From the NCBI RefSeq assembly GCF_004402705.1, contig NZ_SOFM01000003.1, positions 1 through 64,000 of the forward strand: DNA of 64,000 nucleotides, written 5' to 3'. The position numbers and the translations under genes were made by a program. This document shows, one piece after another, positions 8,335 to 16,500 of the stretch. How positions within the stretch are numbered: the first letter of the stretch is position 1; each line of letters starts with the position of its first letter. Below the pieces are notes generated by a model, which saw only the letters and a list, made by a program, of their open reading frames with translations, was not told where the DNA came from and searched no databases. The DNA comes from Cryobacterium mannosilyticum. GTDB lineage: Bacteria; Actinomycetota; Actinomycetes; Actinomycetales; Microbacteriaceae.

Positions 8335-8850
8335 TCATTCGCGGCTGACGGCGACGCCGAATTCGCCCAGGATCAGGCGTGAACCGGATTCAAGAAATCC
8401 TTGCCCGCCCGGGTCGAGATCGGTCACCCGGCCGTCGGGGGCCGTGATGGACACCCCGTTGGTGGAGCCGAGGTCGGTCACCGAGAGGGTCTGGCCGCCC
8501 GGGTCGATCACGGCGTGCGTCTTCGAGACCGACCTGGCGGGGTCGTGCACGCGAACGAGCCCGGCGAGCGGGCGGGAAGCGACCTCGGCCGGGTCACGGC
8601 CCAGCACGAGCGCCCCCGTGACCACGATCGATTGCCCATCGTCGAGGGTCAGCCGCCAGCCGGCGACCGATGGCTCCTCCGGGGCGGGCACGGAACGCGG
8701 GGGCAGTGCGGGGGCGGGCATCCCGCCGATCGGGGCAGGAAGGAAGGCCGGGAACGAGGCCGGGGCGACATCCTCCGCCGGCACCGTCGATTCATCGTCC
8801 CGCTCGGGAACGAGCCATGGCGGGGGAACGATGAAACCGGGTTTGTCCAC
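8335..8850 (-). CDS. FHA domain protein (last gene of surface/phospho-signalling cluster)
   Basis: A 171-residue protein with a Pro/Ala-rich N-terminal 65 residues followed by a forkhead-associated domain, which binds phosphothreonine peptides. The FHA landmarks are ALVLGRDPAE (GR), ARSVSKTHAVI (S..H) and VTDLGSTNGVSI (the N-G loop). There is no membrane segment or signal, so it is cytosolic. It follows the transglutaminase-like gene by 50 bp on the same strand. A Ser/Thr kinase and PP2C phosphatase are encoded earlier in the cluster, so it probably reads their output. Its direct target cannot be read from sequence. Confidence 0.85.
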   Translation of the reverse strand: MDKPGFIVPPPWLVPERDDESTVPAEDVAPASFPAFLPAPIGGMPAPALPPRSVPAPEEPSVAGWRLTLDDGQSIVVTGALVLGRDPAEVASRPLAGLVRVHDPARSVSKTHAVIDPGGQTLSVTDLGSTNGVSITAPDGRVTDLDPGGQGFLESGSRLILGEFGVAVSRE

Positions 8851-8900
8851 CCCGCCACTCTACCGATGCAGCGCCGTCGCACCGGGGAGCACGGTGCCGG

Positions 8901-11255
8901 TCACTTCCGCCTGCTCGTGTCCCGCTTCCGCCAATCCTGCGTGTTCCAGTCGCGCCTGGAACGGATCCGGAACCGGCTGACCAGCCGGCGCAGGCGCCCT
9001 GCCGACGTCTCGGCGATCCCGAGGGAGTCGAGGGCCTCGGCCCAGCTCAGCTGCACCAGGTCATCGCCGATCTCCCGGCCGTTGAACACGGCACGGTCGA
9101 CCCGCCCGGCCAGGGGGGTGAGCCCGGCGGATGCCGGCTGCCGACCGACCAGGTCCTGGCCGGCCAGCTGGCTCTCCAACGCGGCGGCGACGAGGAGCCG
9201 CGTGGTGCCGCGGGGAACCTCGAAGCCCAGCTCGGAGTATCCGTCGGTCAGTTCGTCCCAGGATCCGGCCACCCGAACGTCGCCGCTGCCCGTTCCGCGC
9301 CGGCGGCGGCGGCGCCGGGCCTTGAGCGCGCCGATCACGAGCACGGGCCCGCCGATCAGGAGGGCCGGGATTCCGATGAGGCCGATGACGGCCCACGCCC
9401 ACCCGGGCAGCACCAGTCCTTTGTCCTTGTCGTCCTTCTTGGTGTCGTCGATCTCGACGGCCGTGAGGAGGTCGTCGGCCTGGTTGTCGGAGCGCGGCGG
9501 CTGGCGCACCTGGGGCTGCGGCACGGACTTGGGCTTCGGGGTCTGGTCCTGCGGGACATCCGTCTGGTCGGGAGTCGGGAAGAACGGCACCCAGCCGATC
9601 CCGTCGAAAGCCACCTCGACCCAGGCCGTGACGTCGGAACCGGTCACTTCCACGCTCACGGCGCCCTCCGGCACGTCGGGGGCGAAGCCCATCACAACCC
9701 TGGACGGGTAACCGAGGCTGCGGGCCATCAACGCCATGGCGGCGGCGTACTGCTCCTGGTCGCCGACCATCTGGCTGCGGGTGAAGAGCTCGTCGATCCG
9801 GTCCGCACCGTGGCCGGCCCGGGAGGGGACGCCGTCGGAGGCCAGGCCGTGGCTGAGGAACCCCTGGGTCTTCAGGGCCTTCTGAATGGCGCGGAGCTTG
9901 TCGATCGGAGTGTCCGCGCCGCCGGTGTACTCCGCAGCCTTGGCCACCACGACGTCGGGGATGTTCTCTGCCGCCGGCAGGGTCATCGCCGCGACCGGGA
10001 CGGCCTCGAGGTCCTCGTCCTTGTAGGTCTGCTGCAGTTGGGCCCTGGTGGTGAACCGGTAGCCGCTCTTCACGCCGGCGGTCAGCACAGCGGTGCCGCT
10101 GCCGGCGTTGTAGCGCAGGCTCTCCGCCTCCGCACTGCTGGCGGCGTCGTCGAAGTCGATGGTGCTCGGGTACCCGACGCCGGGCAGCCAGACGTCCGCG
10201 TAGCCGGAGTCGGTGATCGTGACGACGCTCGATTGGACGCTCGTCACCAGCGGGGGGCGGGGAATCGTGCGCCCGACGAGGCGGAAGCTGCCGGATCCGC
10301 CGGCCTCGTCATCGGCCGCCGCGACGTTCCACAGCTTCCCGTCGTAGGAGTCCATGCTGGCCAGGCGGAGGACCTGCCCGGTCGCCATACCCGTGGCCGT
10401 GAACAGGGCGGTGTCGGCGAGGGTCTTGGTGTAGCGGCGGAATCCGGCCAGCGGGCTCGGGAACGCCAGCGGGTCCAACGGCGGCTGGATCTCCTCCCGC
10501 AACACGAATCGGTCCTTCGGCACGGGGGCGAACGCGGTGCCGGCCAGCGAGCCGACCAGGATCGCCCCGACCACGACGACGGCCGTGCCGGCCAGTTTGC
10601 GACGCAGCTGCCGGCCGGCTCCCGGCACGTCGCCCCGGTCGCTGTCAGGGCGGCGCCAGCCCAGCCAGACGAGGGCGATCACGGCGAAGGCGACGCCGCG
10701 GAGTCCGGCCAGGTAGGGCTCGTCGGTGCCCATCAGGATGCCGGCCAGGTAGAGGAGGACCGGGCCGGCAAGGAGGGCGCTCGCCCGCCGGACCGTGCGC
10801 CGGCGCCTGGGCAACCAGCGCAGGGCGAGCATGCTGCCGACCACGGCGATCAGCCAGGCGGCGAAATAGGGCAGCACGGGCATGTAATACGGTGCCTCGA
10901 CGGGCGTTCCGAGGGTGACGATGTCGGCCCAGCCGAAGACCGCGCCGACGGCGAGTCCGGCGGCGGAGGCGACGCTGGGGAACACGACGAGCAGACCCTG
11001 AGCCGGCATGGTGAACGGGGTGCCGAGCAGGAAGTAGGCGAGGATCGTGGCGAGGATGCCGACCAGGGCGCCCAGGCGCAGGCGGAAGCCGAGGATGGCG
11101 GCGCCGGTGCCGACGATCAGTCCGCCGAGCCCGGCGAGCAGGAAGTTGTAGTCGCCGAACGACGTTTCGAGGCCGAGCACGCCGAGCACGGACAGGGTGC
11201 CGAGCACGGCCAGGTCGGCGCCGGCCCGGGCGGGGAACGGCTGGAACCGGCTCAT
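8901..11255 (-). CDS. TgpA-like membrane protein with degenerate transglutaminase domain
   Basis: 784 residues. Several hydrophobic segments fill residues 10-240, followed by a large external region, a transglutaminase-like core around residues 470-560, a Pro-rich linker, one more membrane helix (GWAWAVIGLIGIPALLIGG) and a basic cytosolic tail. In active family members the core reads GDCEQ...HAWVEV...DPTP. Here the equivalent segments are VGDQEQYAAAM (Cys replaced by Gln, about residue 500), SDVTAWVEV (His replaced by Thr) and VPFFPTP (Asp replaced by Phe). The fold seems kept but the catalytic triad is gone. It overlaps the DUF58 gene by 4 nt, the standard partner of MoxR/DUF58 operons. Probably a structural or binding component of the envelope. 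Confidence 0.85.
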   Translation of the reverse strand: MSRFQPFPARAGADLAVLGTLSVLGVLGLETSFGDYNFLLAGLGGLIVGTGAAILGFRLRLGALVGILATILAYFLLGTPFTMPAQGLLVVFPSVASAAGLAVGAVFGWADIVTLGTPVEAPYYMPVLPYFAAWLIAVVGSMLALRWLPRRRRTVRRASALLAGPVLLYLAGILMGTDEPYLAGLRGVAFAVIALVWLGWRRPDSDRGDVPGAGRQLRRKLAGTAVVVVGAILVGSLAGTAFAPVPKDRFVLREEIQPPLDPLAFPSPLAGFRRYTKTLADTALFTATGMATGQVLRLASMDSYDGKLWNVAAADDEAGGSGSFRLVGRTIPRPPLVTSVQSSVVTITDSGYADVWLPGVGYPSTIDFDDAASSAEAESLRYNAGSGTAVLTAGVKSGYRFTTRAQLQQTYKDEDLEAVPVAAMTLPAAENIPDVVVAKAAEYTGGADTPIDKLRAIQKALKTQGFLSHGLASDGVPSRAGHGADRIDELFTRSQMVGDQEQYAAAMALMARSLGYPSRVVMGFAPDVPEGAVSVEVTGSDVTAWVEVAFDGIGWVPFFPTPDQTDVPQDQTPKPKSVPQPQVRQPPRSDNQADDLLTAVEIDDTKKDDKDKGLVLPGWAWAVIGLIGIPALLIGGPVLVIGALKARRRRRRRGTGSGDVRVAGSWDELTDGYSELGFEVPRGTTRLLVAAALESQLAGQDLVGRQPASAGLTPLAGRVDRAVFNGREIGDDLVQLSWAEALDSLGIAETSAGRLRRLVSRFRIRSRRDWNTQDWRKRDTSRRK

Positions 11256-12553
11256 CGGTTCACCCGGCGCAGCAGTGCGGGCAGGTCGGTGAGGTGGCCC
11301 ACGGTGACCACGGTGAGTCCTGACACAGCGGAGACACGGGGCGTCGCGCCCTCGTCGATGCGGAAGGCAACCGTCTTGGCGTCCTGGCCGAAGAGCGTCT
11401 GCACGGCACGGAACTCGGCCAGGTCGACCTGCGATCCGGCGATGATCATCACCACGCTCGGATCGGGCAGGCGCCGGGTGGCGTCCCTGGCGAAATCGCG
11501 CAGGGTCGGGTATCTCCCGGAGACCGGGTCGATCCGGCAGGAATCGTCCAGGAGGGCCACCGGTGTCGCCGTCTTCAGCAGCCTGCCCTCGGTGACCACG
11601 CTCACCCGGGTGTCGTCGCGGATCACCTGGAGGGCGAGGGACGCCGTGACCGAGACCCCGAGTTCGAATTCCTCGTCGGAGGAATAGCCGGCCGACTCTG
11701 AACTGTGCACGATGGTCAGCTGGGAGCGGCGCGTCTCCTCGAACTGACGCACCATCAGCTGGCCGGTGCGGGCCGACGTTCGCCAGTGCACGTTCCTCAG
11801 CGCGTCGCCGGGCACGTAGGCGCGGAGCGCATGGAAGGAGATGTCGTTATTGGTGATCTTCTTGGTGATCTCGCCCTCCAGGTCGCGCACGAGTCCCGCC
11901 GCGGAGGCCTGGAGCCGGGTGGTGACCGGGTGGACGAACAGCTCGACCGGGTCTGTCCAGCGCACGGTGCGACGCAGCAGCCCGAGTTGGTCGCCGCGCA
12001 CGGACACGGCCGGGCCGGCGACGATCACCGCACGCCGGTGGGTCGGCACGGCGAACAGTTCCTCATGCCGGGCGGCGGCGGCCAGGCCGGGGATGACGAA
12101 CTCGGCCAGGCCGTTGCCCACCGGGAGTTCCATCCGCGCGGGGAGCAGCCCCTTCTCGCCGGTGTTGGTGACCGCCATCTGGCCGAGGGCCCGCTCCCCC
12201 GCCACGACCCGGTGCGGGTTCAGCTGCAGTTCGACGGCGTAGGTCGCCCGGCCGAAGACGAAGCCGACGGCGATGAGGAACGCGGCCAGGAGGGTGGTGG
12301 CGAGGTAGGTGAACTCGCTCCAGCCGAACGTCCCGGCGAGAACGAACGCTCCGGCGGCGGCGGCGAGCACGAGCCAGCCGACGGGGCCGACGACATCCGT
12401 CACCGGCCTGATGAACGCCCAGCCGCGGGCCAGGAGCTGTCCGGTCAGGCGCCGGGCGTGGCGGAGGGCGTCGCCGAGGGCACGCCGGATGCCGCCCAGT
12501 GCCTGTTCGGCCTGGGTCACCCGGCGGGGGGCCTTCTCGGCGACGCGGCTCAT
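11252..12553 (-). CDS. DUF58 domain protein, membrane-anchored partner of MoxR ATPase
   Basis: 433 residues with two membrane helices near residues 55-100 (VGWLVLAAAAGAFVLAGTF and the LATTLLAAFLIAVGFVFG stretch), then a beta-rich region, and the DUF58 signature ALRAYVPGDALRNVHWRTSA near residue 245. DUF58 proteins are commonly co-encoded with MoxR AAA+ ATPases and often carry a vWA-like fold. The biochemical role is unknown, chaperone-type assembly being the usual hypothesis. The start overlaps the MoxR stop and its stop overlaps the next start, each by 4 nt, implying coupled translation and probably a stoichiometric complex. Confidence 0.9.
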   Translation of the reverse strand: MSRVAEKAPRRVTQAEQALGGIRRALGDALRHARRLTGQLLARGWAFIRPVTDVVGPVGWLVLAAAAGAFVLAGTFGWSEFTYLATTLLAAFLIAVGFVFGRATYAVELQLNPHRVVAGERALGQMAVTNTGEKGLLPARMELPVGNGLAEFVIPGLAAAARHEELFAVPTHRRAVIVAGPAVSVRGDQLGLLRRTVRWTDPVELFVHPVTTRLQASAAGLVRDLEGEITKKITNNDISFHALRAYVPGDALRNVHWRTSARTGQLMVRQFEETRRSQLTIVHSSESAGYSSDEEFELGVSVTASLALQVIRDDTRVSVVTEGRLLKTATPVALLDDSCRIDPVSGRYPTLRDFARDATRRLPDPSVVMIIAGSQVDLAEFRAVQTLFGQDAKTVAFRIDEGATPRVSAVSGLTVVTVGHLTDLPALLRRVNR

Positions 12554-13518
12554 GCGGCGCGGTAGGCGGGCGGTGCGACCTCGACGAGGATCCGGCTGAC
12601 GATGTCCTCAGCCGTGACGCCGGCGAAGTCCGCCTCCGGCTCGACCATGATGCGGTGAGCGAGCACGGGAACGGCGAGGTCGCGGATGTCGTCGGGGGTC
12701 ACGTAGGTACGCCCCTGGGACAGCGCCCAGGTCTTCGCGGCCCGGGCGAGGGCGAGCGCGCCGCGCATGCTGACGCCGAGGGTCGACGAGGGATCGGTGC
12801 GGGTGGCCGTGACGATCTCGTTCAGGTAGCTCAGTACGGCGGCGTCGACGAACACGTCGGAGGCGAGCTGGGCCATCGTGTTCACGGAGCCGGATGCGAT
12901 GATCGGGGTGATCTTCGAGTCGCGGGCCCGGTTGGACGAGTCGAGCAGCAGGGTGACGGCGGTGTCGTGGTCGGGGTAGCCGAGGCTCGTCTTGATCAGG
13001 AACCGGTCGAGCTGGGCCTCCGGCAGGGTGTAGGTGCCGGCCTGCTCGACCGGGTTCTGGGTGGCGATCACCATGAACGGGTTGCCGACCTCGTGGCTGA
13101 CCCCGTCGACCGTGACCCGCCCCTCCTCCATGACCTCGAGCAGCGCCGACTGGGTCTTCGGGCTGGCCCGATTGATCTCGTCGGCGAGCACGATCGACGC
13201 GAAGATCGGCCCCTTGTGGAACTCGAAGATGCCCTTGCCCTGGTCGTAGATGGTGACGCCGGTCACATCGGAGGGCAGCAGGTCCGGGGTGAACTGGATC
13301 CGGGAGTTGGTGCCGTCGAGCGTCTTCGCGAGGGCCTTGGCGAGCACGGTCTTGCCGGTGCCGGGGAAGTCCTCGAGCAGCACGTGGCCGCTGGTCAGCA
13401 TCGCGGCGACGACGAGGCGAACGACGTGGTCCTTGCCGAGGATCGCCTGGTTGACGTTGTCGGCGAGTTTGCCGAAGGCGTCGGCGAACCAGTCCGCCTG
13501 CTCCTGGGTGACTGTCAT
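12550..13518 (-). CDS. MoxR family AAA+ ATPase
   Basis: Cytosolic AAA+ ATPase of the MoxR/RavA type, 322 residues. Walker A is LLEDFPGTGKTVLAKALA near residue 50, Walker B is IVLADEINRASPKTQSALLE near 115, and the sensor-1 segment FMVIATQNPVEQAGTYTLPE follows. MoxR ATPases are thought to help insert cofactors or assemble complexes, usually with DUF58 and vWA partners, as found here directly downstream. I use the second ATG at 13518 since AGGAG lies 6 nt before it; the upstream ATG at 13536 lacks a Shine-Dalgarno sequence. The giant surface-protein gene ends only 24 nt upstream. Confidence 0.94.
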   Translation of the reverse strand: MTVTQEQADWFADAFGKLADNVNQAILGKDHVVRLVVAAMLTSGHVLLEDFPGTGKTVLAKALAKTLDGTNSRIQFTPDLLPSDVTGVTIYDQGKGIFEFHKGPIFASIVLADEINRASPKTQSALLEVMEEGRVTVDGVSHEVGNPFMVIATQNPVEQAGTYTLPEAQLDRFLIKTSLGYPDHDTAVTLLLDSSNRARDSKITPIIASGSVNTMAQLASDVFVDAAVLSYLNEIVTATRTDPSSTLGVSMRGALALARAAKTWALSQGRTYVTPDDIRDLAVPVLAHRIMVEPEADFAGVTAEDIVSRILVEVAPPAYRAA

Positions 13519-13542
13519 CTGGTGCTCCTGTTTCATTTTTTG

Positions 13543-16500
13543 CTACGGACCGCCGGGCGTGACGCCCAGCCCGTCCCAGTTCGTCGTTGCCCTCGTGTGA
13601 TAGACGGCGCCGGTTCCGTTGTTGGTGAAGCGCACCCGGATCGAGTCGGAGTTTCGCTTTCCCAGGCCGTTTTGCAGCCAGAGTCGCCCATTCCCGCCGA
13701 GGTTCACGGTCGTGGTCGAGAAGGTGGCACTGCTGCCGTTGATTTCCGTGATCACGGAGTAATTCCCACTCGGCAGATTGGCGAAGTCCGCTCCGACATA
13801 GCGGCAGCCGATGCAATACGGGGCCGGATCGCCCTTCAGGACGGTGCCGGTCGGGGTGGGCGGCGGCGGGTCGCTGACCTGAACCGGGCTGGATGCCGCC
13901 ACGGGGCCCACTGCCCCGCCGCCGGTGTTGATCGCCCGTACCTCGAAGGAGTATTGCCCCGCACCCTTGCCGGAGACCGATGCCGACGTCGCGGTCGTGT
14001 CGTTCCAGCCGCCGGAGTTCAACTGCCACTGGTAACGCACCGAGCCGCCGCCGGTCTGGGCCGGGGCGTTCCAGCTCATCGTGAGCCTGGCCGGCGCGTT
14101 GCCGTTGGAGGTGATGTCCGGGTTCCGCGGCGCAGTCGGGGCGCCGTAGGGGGTGACCGCCGGGCTCGCGGGCGACGGGGAACCCTCGCCGATGGCGTTG
14201 ACGGCCGCGACCGTCGCCGTGAACGATTGCCCGTTCGTCGCGGGCAGCACGCAGTCGACACCGGGCGTGCACCCTCTCTCAGTCTTGCCGTCGTAGCGCA
14301 CGACATAGCCGGTGATCGGTGAGTTGTTCGCGGCCGGCGCGCTGAATCGGATGGTGACGCGGCCGTCGCCGGCGCTGGCGGACGGCTGCCTGGGGGCGTC
14401 GGGGACGTTGCGGACGACGAGGGTGACTCGTCCCTGGGTTTCTCGCAGCGGGTCACGGGTGGCGTCCTGGATGCGGTAGACCACGGTGAGGGTGCCGGTC
14501 GCGCCGGAGCCGGTCTTGACGGTGACACCGGAGGCGGTGTGGCTGACGGTGGCGGTGCCGACCTGCTGTTCGATGTCGGCCTTGATCACGGTGAGCGGTT
14601 TGGCCTCGGCCGAGTACGGGTTGTAGTCGTTGTCGAGCACGGGGATGGTCAGGGTGGTGCCCGGCCGGGTCTCGATGCCTTCCCCGTTCGGGCCGGCGTC
14701 GTCCACGGCCTGCGGTTTCGCGCGGGTCGAGGACACCACGGTCACGTTCACCGAGCCGGGGATGGTGAATTCCTTGTAGGTGACCGTGAACGACAGGGTG
14801 ACCTTGCTGCCGGGCTGCACGCCCAGCGGCGCAGAGACGACGAGGTTCGCCCCATCGAGGTTGGCCGCGACATCCGTGCTCGACCCGGTCAGGGTCCCGT
14901 AGCGAAGTTGCTCGATGACCTGCGGGTTCGGGTGGCCGCTGGAGGCGCGCAGGTTCACGGCCAGGGCCTTCTCGCCGGCCTCGATCGTCACGTTCGGCGG
15001 GGTGAACGTGGGCGGTACGTCTTCGGAGTTCGGGTCGCCGACGGTGATCGGGATCGTCAGCGTCGCCTGGTTGCCCTTCGGGTCGGCCGCGGAGCTGCCG
15101 TCGGTGACGACGAAGGTGACCGACGCCGGACCGCGGAAGTCCTTCTGGGGCACGAAGCCGAGCGTGGCCGGGTCGAGCTGCACCGCGGCCCCGTTGCTGT
15201 TGGTCGCCGACGCGGACAACACCAGCGCGGGCCGGCCGGAGGGCACCTCGACGATGTCGGCCACGGTCCAGTTCTTGGACCCGTTCATCCGCACGAGCTG
15301 CTCGGGCAACGGCTTGAGGAACGGCGGCGGGAACGCCTGCTCCTCCACCGGTTTCTCCTTCTCGTTGCCGTCGGGCTTGGCCGGCACGATGATGAACGCG
15401 GTGGCGCTGAGGTGATCGATCTCGTTGGTCAACCGGTAGGCGATGGCCTGGCGCACGTTCGTCGGCGTCACCGTGACCTTGCCGCCCGGCCCGATCTCAC
15501 CGGATGCCGCGTTCGGGCCCTCGAGGCTGACCGTCAGGTCCTCGACCAGGCCGCCCGGGTTCTCGGCCTTGTCGCGCACCGTGAGCGTGACGGTGTCCTT
15601 CGCCAGGACCTGCTTCGGCTCGAGGTAATGGTCCGTGGCCGTCGGGTACTGCGCCTTCGCGTCCTGGGTGACCTTCACCTGCACGAACGCCGTTGCCGCC
15701 CCGCCATGGCCGTTGCTGATCGCGTAACGGAGCGTGTAGGTGCCCTCGACCTCGGGCGCGTCGACGATGATCCGGCTGCCGTTGACCTTCGCCCGGATGC
15801 CGTCGGCCACCTCGGGCAGATTCTTGGCCAGGGTCAGCTTGTACCCGTTCGGATCGGAGTCGTTCAGCACCACCGGGATCGACCCGGTGCGCCCCGGCTT
15901 GATCTCGATCGCATCATCGACCGCGTTCGGCGGCAACAACGCCACCGGCCGCGGAATCACCCCGATCCGCACCGTCCCCTTCGCCGTGGAGCCCAGGGTG
16001 TCCTCCACCTCGTAGGTGAACGTGTCCGTGCCGGCCGTGCCGGGGAACGCCTGATACACGAACGAGTCGCTGCCCTGCCGGATGATCCGGCCCAGGCCCG
16101 GCGGACTCGTCACCTCCTTCAGGAACACGGAATCCCCGTCAGGATCGATGCCGTCCAGGGGCACCTTCACCTCGATCGTCGAATCGGCGAAGGTGCGCAT
16201 CGTCAACGGCACCGGCGTCGGCGCCTGGTTGTTCGCCGTGTCCGGCCCCACCACGGTGAAATGCACCACCGCGGTCGCCGTCTCCAGATACGGGTCGGTG
16301 ATCGTGTACGCGACACTGAACGCGCCGGGCTCCTTCGGCGCCTGGAAACGCACCTGGTTGCCCGTCACGAACGCCAGCCCGCCGGCGTTCGTGACATCCG
16401 CCAGTACCGGCACCACGCTCATCGTCGCCGAGTCCGGGTGGTAATCATTGGCCAGCACCGGGACGCTGACGATGTCCCCCGCCCGCACATTCACCGAATC

